Counted from the first letter of the stretch, positions 1-5,429 are shown. The stretch is DNA of 6,548 bases from an uncultured Leptolyngbya sp. (GCA_937899365.1 CALBPH010000789.1:1-6548), one strand, 5' to 3'. Translations and numbers: made by a program. The notes: generated by a model from the letters alone, not told the origin.

Positions 1-584
1 AACACATACCTGCAAATCTTCAATCTGACATAAGACATCACAAGGATGCTATGCAGGAAACGTTAGCAAACTTACCTTCTTCTTGCCAAGGTAGTTACTT
101 TTTGCCCATGGCATTTTCTGAAGGTTCCCCTATGCATCCAGCGTATGGAGCAGGGCACGCTACAGTTGCTGGTGCATGTGTAACTATCCTGAAAGCCTTC
201 TTCGACACAAGTGATGTGCTGGCAAAATCTGCAGACCATAAGGTCGCGTTTAAGCGACTTGGAAAAGATGATAAGCCAATTGCATTTCGAGCGCCTTCTA
301 ATGATGATGCTACTCAGCTGGATGCTTCTAAGTGTCCTGTTTATGGTAAGCCAGAACAATTTTTAACGCTAGAAGGTGAGTTGAATAAGCTAGCGGCTAA
401 TATCTCCCTCGGCCGGTATATGGCTGGTGTTCTCTACTTTAGTGACTACTACGACAGCCTACGCATGGGTGAGGAGATTGCCATCGGTATCCTTCAAGAG
501 CAGGCCTTAACCTACTCCACGGATCCATTTGTGCTCTCTGTGCCCACATTTGATGGTGACATTGTGAGGATTGGTAACCGATGA
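1..584 (+). CDS. Vanadium-dependent haloperoxidase family protein, 3' part (C-terminal 193 residues)
   Basis: This is the C-terminal part of a vanadium haloperoxidase of the PAP2/haloperoxidase superfamily. Such enzymes use vanadate and hydrogen peroxide to oxidise bromide or chloride. The frame is open to the left edge, so the first ATG at 51 is internal and the true start lies outside; these enzymes are usually about 600 residues. Visible motifs, as I recall the red-algal (Corallina) enzyme: YFLPMAFSEGSPMHPAYGAGHA (shown as YFLPMAFSEGSPMH followed by PAYGAGHA, codons about 102-161), then GACVTILKAFFD, GELNKLAANISLGR, and SDYYDSLRMGEEIAIGILQEQ near the end. The general-acid His (156-158) and a phosphate-type Arg (414-416) are present. 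Two expected active-site residues differ: the His six codons after that Arg is Leu (CTC, 432-434), and the Ser of SGH is Ala (GCA, 150-152). Family membership is firm; catalytic activity is doubtful. The stop overlaps the next start (ATGA, 581-584), suggesting translational coupling. Confidence 0.9.
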   Translation, partial: HIPANLQSDIRHHKDAMQETLANLPSSCQGSYFLPMAFSEGSPMHPAYGAGHATVAGACVTILKAFFDTSDVLAKSADHKVAFKRLGKDDKPIAFRAPSNDDATQLDASKCPVYGKPEQFLTLEGELNKLAANISLGRYMAGVLYFSDYYDSLRMGEEIAIGILQEQALTYSTDPFVLSVPTFDGDIVRIGNR

Positions 585-943
585 GCCGTTTACCCCGTCG
601 TCCATTGAGGGTAAAGCCGCCCCTGCGGGGGCGGGCGGCCACCAAACACTACCGAGGAGAGTTTGCTCCCGTAGCGTCTGTACGTCGTCCATTAAGGTCT
701 TATGGTTCTACACCTTATTTACAAACTCGGGCACCACTAACGCCTCCTTGCGAGGAGCCAAAGCCTCCGGTTATTCCACCTGAGGTTACAGATCCACCGC
801 TTACTCACCCTCATAACAAAAGTCTGTATGCTGACCTAATTGAGTTTTATAAGAGTTGGGTAAGATTGGACAAACCTTGGAAATGGCTATTAACACTAGC
901 TGTTGTTCTCAGCAGTCTACTTTTACTGAATCGACTCCTATAG
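581..943 (+). CDS. Small basic, proline-rich protein with a C-terminal membrane anchor
   Basis: I do not recognise this 120-residue protein. The ATG overlaps the haloperoxidase stop as ATGA, and a GAGGA Shine-Dalgarno-like sequence (566-570) lies 10 nt upstream, so start and coupling are well supported. Residues 1-50 are rich in Arg and Lys, with RRPLR occurring twice (residues 6-10 and 35-39). Residues 51-77 hold eleven prolines, so this part is probably extended. A short acidic/aromatic stretch follows (LYADLIEFYKSW, 82-93), then one hydrophobic helix to the C-terminus (about 101-117, ending NRLL). This is the layout of a tail-anchored membrane protein with a cytoplasmic basic/proline-rich arm. 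The inferred role is partner or membrane tether of the haloperoxidase; nothing in the sequence shows an enzymatic activity. The coding stretch has an unusually GC-rich hairpin near its 5' end. Alternative: a fast-evolving lineage-specific protein unrelated to the enzyme. Confidence 0.68.
   Translation: MSRLPRRPLRVKPPLRGRAATKHYRGEFAPVASVRRPLRSYGSTPYLQTRAPLTPPCEEPKPPVIPPEVTDPPLTHPHNKSLYADLIEFYKSWVRLDKPWKWLLTLAVVLSSLLLLNRLL
617..634 (+). other. GC-rich hairpin with UGCG tetraloop near the 5' end of the small gene
   Basis: Seven perfect base pairs, all G-C (617-623 with 628-634), close a UGCG loop, which belongs to the exceptionally stable C(UNCG)G class. An alternative stem of seven pairs (616-622 with 633-639) excludes the first. 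No T-run follows, so this is not an intrinsic terminator. It lies about 35 nt downstream of the ATGA overlap, where it could pause ribosomes or stabilise the message. Confidence 0.5.
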
Positions 944-1111
944 CATCTGCACTTGGATAACATAGGGTCGCAGCCTATAACAAATGACAAGATAAGTCAT
1001 TACCTATCCTGTTAAAACGAAGGCCAGACATCTCAGATAAAACTCCCTAAGCCGGAGGTTTAAAGAGTTTATTCTGTTAAACCCCCGGCTTTCTGGCGTC
1101 ATGGCAACAAA
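944..1111. other. Convergent intergenic region with three inverted repeats, no gene seen
   Basis: There is no convincing open frame between the small membrane-protein gene and the thiC terminator. Three inverted repeats are visible. ATAGG/CCTAT is at 962-966 and 974-978. AATGAC/GTCATT is at 983-988 and 996-1001. A long imperfect stem of 13 pairs out of 14 is at 1050-1063 and 1077-1090. None has a clean T-run directly behind it on the plus strand. The last could still act as a back-up terminator or 3'-end stabiliser for the plus-strand operon. Confidence 0.55.
1050..1090. repeat. Long imperfect inverted repeat, possible terminator or 3'-end stem
   Basis: Arms 1050-1063 and 1077-1090 pair at 13 of 14 positions, with one A/C mismatch (1056/1084) and a 13-nt loop. 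The outer half is G-C rich (AGCCGG/CCGGCT) and the inner half A-T rich (GGTTTAA/TTAAACC). Downstream on the plus strand there is only TTCTGG, which is poor for an intrinsic terminator. On the minus strand a GTTTTATC follows 8 nt later. Its position between convergent operons favours a transcript-end function. Confidence 0.5.
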
Positions 1112-1149
1112 AAGGGACAGACTTCAAAAAGCTGTCCCTTCAATTTTTA
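1112..1149. terminator. Bidirectional intrinsic terminator between the convergent operons
   Basis: A perfect 9-bp stem (AAGGGACAG at 1112-1120, CTGTCCCTT at 1132-1140) encloses an 11-nt loop. On the plus strand CAATTTTTA follows. On the minus strand, reading out of thiC, the stem runs directly into TTTTTGTTG. It lies just 29 nt beyond the thiC stop codon, so its main job is probably to end the thiamin operon transcript; it can also stop read-through from the plus-strand operon. Confidence 0.75.
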
Positions 1150-1168
1150 TCTGACTACCCTTGCGAGG

Positions 1169-2542
1169 TTAGGCTTGGACCAGCGCCTCCTGAGCCAAGA
1201 ACTTCTCTAGCTCAGTGAGTTTATCGGCATCAACTTTGGTCTGCATAGGGCAGAACTTGGGTCCACACATGGAACAGAATTCAGCTGTCTTATAGATATC
1301 GGCGGGGAGAGTTTCATCGTGATACTCGCGGGCCCGCTCAGGATCTAGGGACAGGTCAAACTGCTTGTTCCAATCGAAGTTATAACGAGCATGGGAGAGT
1401 TCATCGTCGCGATCGCGGGCACCGGGGCGATGGCGGGCAATGTCAGCCGCATGGGCCGCAATCTTATAGGCGATCAGTCCATTACGCACGTCCTCTGCAT
1501 TGGGCAACCCCAGGTGCTCCTTGGGGGTGACATAGCAGAGCATGGAGGTGCCATACCAACCGGCCATGGCCGCCCCAATGGCAGAGGTAATGTGGTCATA
1601 GCCAGGGGCAATATCGGTGACCAATGGGCCCAACACATAAAAAGGAGCCTCTGAGCACTCTTCCATCTGTTTGCGCACGTTAAATTCAATTTGGTCCATG
1701 GGTACATGGCCAGGACCTTCTACCATTACCTGAACGTCATGCTCCCAGGCGCGACGGGTGAGCTGCCCAAGGGTTTTTAGCTCCGATAGCTGGGCTTCGT
1801 CAGAAGCATCGTGCAGACAGCCGGGGCGCAAGGAATCTCCTAAGCTAAAGGAAACATCATACTTTTTGAAAATCTCGATGATGTCATCAAAGCGAGTATA
1901 AAGGGGATTTTGCTTATGGTGATGCAACATCCACTGGGCAATGATGCCGCCACCACGGGACACAATGCCCGTAATCCGATTTTTGACCAGGGGTAGGTAC
2001 TCGATCAGCAACCCGGCATGGATCGTCATGTAGTCCACCCCTTGCTGGGCATGTTTCTCGATGATGTGGAGAAAATCGTCTTCGGAGAGATTTTCAATAC
2101 TACCGTGGACGCTCTCTAACGCTTGGTAAATGGGTACCGTTCCGATGGGAACGGGAGACTTGTTAATAATGGCGTTGCGGATTTCATCCAGGTTGCCCCC
2201 CCCGGTGGAGAGATCCATAACGGTATCGGCACCGTATTTTACGGCGAGAAGCATCTTGTCTAACTCCTCACTGATGTCAGAGGAATTGGGCGAGGCGCCG
2301 ATGTTGGCATTAACCTTACATTTGCTGGCAATGCCAATGGCCATGGGCTCTAGATTGGGGTGGTTAATGTTGGCTGGAATAATCATTCGCCCCCGAGCCA
2401 CCTCTTCTTTGACCAGGTCAGCTGGCAGATTTTCTCGCTGGGCGACATAGGTCATTTCTTCGGTGATAATGCCCTGACGCGCATAGTGCATCTGGCTAAC
2501 GTTAGCGTGTCCTCGACGAGATGCAATCCAGTTAGTTCTCAT
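1169..2542 (-). CDS. thiC: Phosphomethylpyrimidine synthase ThiC
   Basis: ThiC is a radical-SAM enzyme that rearranges 5-aminoimidazole ribotide into HMP phosphate, the pyrimidine half of thiamin, in the cytoplasm. The C-terminal [4Fe-4S] motif CSMCGPKFC (Cys423, 426, 431) is intact. Core blocks are present: NINHPNLEPMAIG (58-70), DLSTGGGNLDEIR (110-122), SLGDSLRPGC (233-242), VEGPGHVPMDQ (274-284) and LVTDIAPGYDHI (307-318). The ATG at 2542 gives 457 residues and the typical cyanobacterial beginning MRTNWIASRRGHANVSQMHY. A TTG at 2599 would add 19 residues with no family support. This is the short form, without the N-terminal domain of the enterobacterial enzyme (about 630 residues). No strong Shine-Dalgarno sequence is visible. 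The gene is second in the operon, 85 nt behind the symporter; its control is probably through the TPP riboswitch at the operon head, as no aptamer precedes thiC itself. Confidence 0.97.
   Translation of the reverse strand: MRTNWIASRRGHANVSQMHYARQGIITEEMTYVAQRENLPADLVKEEVARGRMIIPANINHPNLEPMAIGIASKCKVNANIGASPNSSDISEELDKMLLAVKYGADTVMDLSTGGGNLDEIRNAIINKSPVPIGTVPIYQALESVHGSIENLSEDDFLHIIEKHAQQGVDYMTIHAGLLIEYLPLVKNRITGIVSRGGGIIAQWMLHHHKQNPLYTRFDDIIEIFKKYDVSFSLGDSLRPGCLHDASDEAQLSELKTLGQLTRRAWEHDVQVMVEGPGHVPMDQIEFNVRKQMEECSEAPFYVLGPLVTDIAPGYDHITSAIGAAMAGWYGTSMLCYVTPKEHLGLPNAEDVRNGLIAYKIAAHAADIARHRPGARDRDDELSHARYNFDWNKQFDLSLDPERAREYHDETLPADIYKTAEFCSMCGPKFCPMQTKVDADKLTELEKFLAQEALVQA
1409..1416. repeat. 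HIP1 octamer GCGATCGC (inside thiC)
   Basis: This palindrome is strongly over-represented in many cyanobacterial genomes and is used here as taxonomic evidence. Read on the plus strand it lies within a longer CGCGATCGCG palindrome. Confidence 0.85.
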
Positions 2543-2586
2543 GGTTAAAAATGAAGTGAATGGGTTAACAAAAACGTGACGATTTA

Positions 2587-2620
2587 CTGATGTGGGCAAT
2601 GTGGAGGTAGCTCACATCAG
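2587..2620 (-). repeat. Perfect 8-bp inverted repeat between symporter gene and thiC
   Basis: CTGATGTG (2587-2594) and CACATCAG (2613-2620) are perfect inverted copies separated by 18 nt. The element sits in the 85-nt gap, only 7 nt past the symporter stop. A T-run occurs about 12 nt beyond the stem on the minus strand, too far for a standard terminator. It could be an RNA-processing or mRNA-stabilising stem that sets unequal levels of the two gene products, or a weak attenuator; function is inference. Confidence 0.45.
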
Positions 2621-2627
2621 ACTGAAC

Positions 2628-4103
2628 TCAATACGCTTTAGACCGTAGCTGGTCATAGTTAAAGACGTGAGCTGTTTGCCGTTGCTTGGCTAGGGTAGTC
2701 CACACCAGGGTGATGATTGCCGAGGTAATGAGGGCAGCGGCAAAGCTAAGGAGTAGATCCGGGCTGCCAGGTACGGCTGGGAACAGGGGTGAGAAGTCGG
2801 GCTTCTGGAAAAACAACAGCCCAGCCACCATGCCGATGAGAGAACTGACAAAGGCGTTAACCCCAGTCAGGTGACGACTGTAAAGGCCATATAGCATCGG
2901 AAACAATACCGCAGCACAGATTAAATCGGCCACAAAAAACAGGTACAGAACGCTATAGCCTTGAGCGGCAATTGCGATCGCAGGTACCCCGACCAAGACC
3001 GTCAAAATCCGTGACACCCTCAGCACGTTATGGGCGGATGGATCCGGCAATAGCCGCATCAAATCGAGGGTAAACACACTCACGAGACCATTGAGCATGG
3101 TATCCAGACTACTCATCACCAACGCTAACGCCAGGACAATCACGGTTATCAATATCCAGCTAGGCATTGCCAACTGGCTCAACAACCCAAATAAAGCGGT
3201 CTCGCCAATAATATCGGGCTGAACCTCAGCTAAAGGCACCGCCAGCACCCCCAACAAACCGGCAATAAAAATCAGCGGCAAGACAATTACCGCCGACCCC
3301 AAAAAGGCTCGACGCACTGTCTGGCTATCGCGGCAGGCATAGACCCGCTGCCAGTTGCCCTGGTTAAAGACTTCTGCCGCTACAATCGCAATGACTAAGG
3401 TGGCACCAAAGCGAACACCGTCCCCATTACCAAGGGATAACAGTTCTGGCTGTTGAGCTGCCACAGCGCTAAAGGCATCAGCTCCACCCAAGGCCGTAAT
3501 CACAACAGCGGCGCAAAGCAACAGCAGGGGAACAATCACCACAAACTGAATAATATCGGTCAATATTGTTGCCCCCAGTCCGCCAACAGTGGTGTAAATA
3601 AACACTGCCGTAATCACAACCAGGGCCGTTACGCCCAAGGGGACATCGGCCACTAGCTGCAGTGCCTTGGCAATAGCCGTTAGCTCCGCTGTCAAATAAA
3701 TGAACATGTAAAAAACGATCACGGCTTCCACTAACCAGTACATCGGACCACCAAAGCGGTGTTTTACATATTCATTTAAGGAATGGCCCTCGGGCATGAG
3801 ATGACGCAACCGTGGCCCCACCACAAAAAATAGCGCCACTGCCCCCGCAGATCCCAGACAGTAGCCCAAAATAGCCGACACGCCGCCAAAGGCAGACCCT
3901 GCCTCTTGGGGACTAAACAAAATCCAAGCCCCCAGTGCCGACGCCGTGACTGTCGCTAGGGCAGACCAACCACCGACCTGGTTGCGGTTGACCATGTAAC
4001 GTTCTAAATCAATCTGTTGACGCCCGGCATACAACACGCCCAATAACGTAAATGCCGCTGTTGTTACCAGGGTCACTAGTAGCGCAATTGCTCCTATGGA
4101 CAC
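2628..4103 (-). CDS. Sodium:solute symporter (SSS) family transporter, predicted thiamin or HMP uptake
   Basis: This 491-residue inner-membrane protein has about 13 hydrophobic segments, the usual size and topology of the SSS family (LeuT fold, Na+-driven uptake). Family signatures include GGLGATILTDIIQ (174-186), NWQRVYACRDSQTVRRAF (250-267) and MSSLDTMLNGLVS (330-342); in the last, adjacent serines correspond to the sodium-binding region in known members. The start is GTG at 4103, preceded by a strong GAGGAAGGGA Shine-Dalgarno sequence. The substrate cannot be read from the protein alone. The gene sits about 120 nt downstream of a TPP aptamer and shares the transcript with thiC, which points to thiamin, HMP or a related precursor. 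SSS-family genes under TPP riboswitches have been described in other lineages (named thiV in comparative-genomic work, from memory). I leave the symbol blank because orthology is not shown. Alternative: a solute carrier indirectly tied to thiamin status. Confidence 0.9.
   Translation of the reverse strand: MSIGAIALLVTLVTTAAFTLLGVLYAGRQQIDLERYMVNRNQVGGWSALATVTASALGAWILFSPQEAGSAFGGVSAILGYCLGSAGAVALFFVVGPRLRHLMPEGHSLNEYVKHRFGGPMYWLVEAVIVFYMFIYLTAELTAIAKALQLVADVPLGVTALVVITAVFIYTTVGGLGATILTDIIQFVVIVPLLLLCAAVVITALGGADAFSAVAAQQPELLSLGNGDGVRFGATLVIAIVAAEVFNQGNWQRVYACRDSQTVRRAFLGSAVIVLPLIFIAGLLGVLAVPLAEVQPDIIGETALFGLLSQLAMPSWILITVIVLALALVMSSLDTMLNGLVSVFTLDLMRLLPDPSAHNVLRVSRILTVLVGVPAIAIAAQGYSVLYLFFVADLICAAVLFPMLYGLYSRHLTGVNAFVSSLIGMVAGLLFFQKPDFSPLFPAVPGSPDLLLSFAAALITSAIITLVWTTLAKQRQTAHVFNYDQLRSKAY
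2974..2981. repeat. HIP1 octamer GCGATCGC (inside the symporter gene)
   Basis: Exact match, in coding sequence for the Ala-Ile-Ala stretch near residue 377. Confidence 0.85.
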
Positions 4104-4105
4104 AG

Positions 4106-4115
4106 TCCCTTCCTC
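4106..4115 (-). promoter_or_regulatory. Ribosome binding site deciding the GTG start of the symporter gene
   Basis: On the minus strand GAGGAAGGGA is followed by CT and the GTG at 4103, with AGGA centred about 7 nt upstream. No better in-frame ATG is near. This Shine-Dalgarno sequence is stronger than those of the other genes in the window, making it a plausible target of translational control by the upstream riboswitch. Confidence 0.7.
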
Positions 4116-4224
4116 ATCGTGTTGGACAAATCACTAGGAGCAATGAGTTGAGCACTGTGGTCAGCAGATCTCACTCCTTAGATTTCCCACGGACACGAAT
4201 TAGCAGTGGCAGTATACTAAATCG
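4116..4224 (-). promoter_or_regulatory. Riboswitch expression-platform region (leader between aptamer and symporter start)
   Basis: About 110 nt separate the aptamer from the Shine-Dalgarno sequence. No intrinsic terminator (stem plus T-run) is visible, which argues for translational control or an unrecognised platform. One possible stem pairs 4136-4147 with 4170-4178: nine pairs interrupted by a 3-nt bulge (4141-4143). It also covers a second SD-like AAGGAG in the leader. Which fold is ligand-dependent cannot be told by eye. Confidence 0.45.
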
Positions 4225-4306
4225 GCTGCTTTCCTACGCTGGCATTACCCAGAGTCAGGTTCCGAGGGTATGATCTCAGCCCATCCTTGCGGGCACCCCT
4301 AGCTGT
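4225..4306 (-). ncRNA. TPP riboswitch (thi-box) aptamer
   Basis: Read on the minus strand, the conserved TPP aptamer blocks occur in the right order. They are AGGGGTGCCC (5' strand), GGGCTGAGATCATACCC (pyrimidine-sensing CUGAGA, 4274-4279), GGAACCTGA (ACCUGA, 4255-4260), CTGGGTAATGCCAGCG and GTAGGAAAGC (3' strand). These match the thi-box consensus as in the E. coli thiC leader. TPP is expected to bind and lower expression of the downstream operon (symporter, then thiC). The closing P1 stem looks short (GCU/AGC plus flanking pairs), so the ends are approximate. A promoter should lie at about 4307-4370, where TAGTAT or TATATC could be a -10 element, but no good -35 is seen. Confidence 0.95.
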
Positions 4307-4339
4307 GTAGTGATACTACCACAGGCGATATATGCCTGG
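4307..4339. repeat. Two short inverted repeats between SGNH gene and riboswitch
   Basis: GTAGT/ACTAC (4307-4311 and 4315-4319, 3-nt spacer) and CAGGC/GCCTG (4322-4326 and 4334-4338, 7-nt loop) lie side by side in the 62-nt gap between the SGNH stop and the aptamer. The second could end the SGNH transcript but lacks a following T-run. The first overlaps the best -10 candidate for the riboswitch promoter. Confidence 0.35.
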
Positions 4340-4368
4340 GGAAGAGCCTAAAACAGGGGTAGCGGTGG

Positions 4369-5316
4369 CTAATTGATTGCCGACTCAGACGACCGGAGAA
4401 TTATTAGGTCGGTTAACACTTGGGTAACTAGACTGTTGCCAGTAGGGCTCAGGTGAATGTGATCACGATAGAGCCCTTCAGGGTCAGGGCTCGCTTGAAA
4501 TGCTGACAGAAAATCAATGTAGGGAATGTCTTGCTGCATAACCAGATCATCCACTCGCTGGCGGGCTACCTCTTCATAGTCCCTGGGGCCATTCAGGACT
4601 TCGCGCTTTAAAGGCGTCATCGCCAACAGCAGCTGACCGTCACTGTCAGCAACATATTTCTTTATCTCTTTAATGGCGGTTAAATTTTTGCCGATGCGAT
4701 CGCCCTTTTCGTTTTGAATCTCTTGCAGGCCTGGGATGGGAGATTGTTTTTTGAGTCGATTGGTCAGCTCTAACAAGGCAAGTAAAGGTTTTTTATCGGG
4801 GTAACTCCGGTCTTTGCCCACCTGCAAAGGACTCGGTTGAGTACCAAACAAGTCATCCGTGTTAATAACTAACATCACGATTTGCGAATCAAAGATGCCA
4901 AACCGCTTTAAATAGGCTAGCTCGTTACGTGGCCCCCAAGAATTGGCGGAAGCATTAAGAACTTCGGCATCTGATTGTTCGCTCTTTTGAGACAGTGCAT
5001 TCTCTAGGCGGGCCGACAATATTTCCGACTGATCGGTCCACCAGTTGCCATTGACGATGGAATCACCAATTAGAAAAACCCTCAGGGTATTGGCGGCAGG
5101 AGATTTTTCAATGGCATGGGCGCGCATGGAGTAATGGTTAATGGCAATTAGATTTCCAAATCGACGCATGCGTTGATTTGGAGCCAGTAAATACCCAATG
5201 TCATCATCAGCAGTGTAAAGGGGCGGATTGCCAAAACCAAAGAACAGTCGCAGGGTTAGTTCTGCGACGAGCACACCTGCAAGTAAAAAAAATAACCCTA
5301 AAAGAACAACCTTCAC
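4369..5316 (-). CDS. Membrane-anchored SGNH/GDSL-family hydrolase
   Basis: This 315-residue protein has an N-terminal hydrophobic helix (residues 3-28) that is probably an uncleaved signal anchor. The rest would face the periplasm. SGNH landmarks are GDS in FLIGDSIVNG (nucleophile Ser86), NASANSWGP (121-129, block II position), VINTDDLF (150-157, block III position) and the C-terminal DHIHLSPTGN (Asp285 and His288, completing the triad). Blocks II and III differ from the textbook Gly and GxND forms, as is usual in divergent family members. Such enzymes typically act as esterases or O-acyl transferases/deacetylases on surface polysaccharides; the substrate here is unknown. The start is GTG at 5316, with GAGGG about 8 nt upstream. 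The gene lies 113 nt behind the VOC-protein gene on the same strand and 62 nt ahead of the TPP riboswitch; no thiamin link is evident. Confidence 0.85.
   Translation of the reverse strand: MKVVLLGLFFLLAGVLVAELTLRLFFGFGNPPLYTADDDIGYLLAPNQRMRRFGNLIAINHYSMRAHAIEKSPAANTLRVFLIGDSIVNGNWWTDQSEILSARLENALSQKSEQSDAEVLNASANSWGPRNELAYLKRFGIFDSQIVMLVINTDDLFGTQPSPLQVGKDRSYPDKKPLLALLELTNRLKKQSPIPGLQEIQNEKGDRIGKNLTAIKEIKKYVADSDGQLLLAMTPLKREVLNGPRDYEEVARQRVDDLVMQQDIPYIDFLSAFQASPDPEGLYRDHIHLSPTGNSLVTQVLTDLIILRSSESAIN
4696..4703. repeat. HIP1 octamer GCGATCGC (inside the SGNH gene)
   Basis: Exact match, in coding sequence for Gly-Asp-Arg-Ile near residue 206. Confidence 0.85.
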
Positions 5317-5365
5317 GGATAGCCCTCGTCAAGAAATGATAAAAATTAATTGCCGCTCACACTAC

Positions 5366-5422
5366 CGTTCCCAGCTTTTTACAACGTCTTATAAAGACGT
5401 ATGGAAACGTTTGGTGGGAACG
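5366..5422. repeat. Nested double inverted repeat between VOC and SGNH genes
   Basis: An outer perfect 8-bp pair (CGTTCCCA at 5366-5373, TGGGAACG at 5415-5422) surrounds an inner perfect 7-bp pair (ACGTCTT at 5384-5390, AAGACGT at 5394-5400) with a 3-nt loop, both sharing nearly the same axis. No T-run follows the inner stem on the minus strand. It fills half of the 113-nt gap. It may be an RNA stem between co-transcribed genes, an operator, or a small mobile-repeat relic. Confidence 0.6.
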
Positions 5423-5429
5423 AATCACG

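Noticed and set aside
72..359. Minus-strand frame of 95 codons opposite the haloperoxidase
   Set aside because: Its composition is unlike a real protein and the plus frame carries clear family motifs.
51..584. Haloperoxidase-like protein starting at the ATG at 51
   Set aside because: The frame is open upstream to the window edge and the upstream codons continue in the same style, so this ATG is internal to a longer gene.
571..783. Alternative 70-codon frame overlapping the small membrane protein
   Set aside because: It has no coherent composition or hydrophobic segment; the 581-943 frame has a coupled start, an SD-like sequence and a convincing membrane helix.
1391..1654. Open frame of 87 codons opposite thiC
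   Set aside because: It is the antisense of a strongly conserved coding region and has no protein features of its own; the same holds for the frames at 1474-1707, 2130-2450 and 2360-2548.
2543..2599. TTG start at 2599 extending ThiC by 19 residues
   Set aside because: The added residues (PTSVNRHVFVNPF and onward) have no resemblance to the family N-terminus, whereas the ATG at 2542 gives the standard MRTNWIA beginning. The inverted repeat also overlaps the proposed extension.
2543..2627. A second TPP aptamer in front of thiC
   Set aside because: The gap is 85 nt and lacks CUGAGA, ACCUGA and the UAAUGCCAGCG block; only the aptamer at 4225-4306 is present.
4087..4178. Possible short leader peptide between the riboswitch and the symporter (GTG at about 4174, running past the true start)
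   Set aside because: The SD-like AAGGAG directly abuts the GTG with no spacer, and the predicted peptide has no thiamin-related or regulatory codon pattern.
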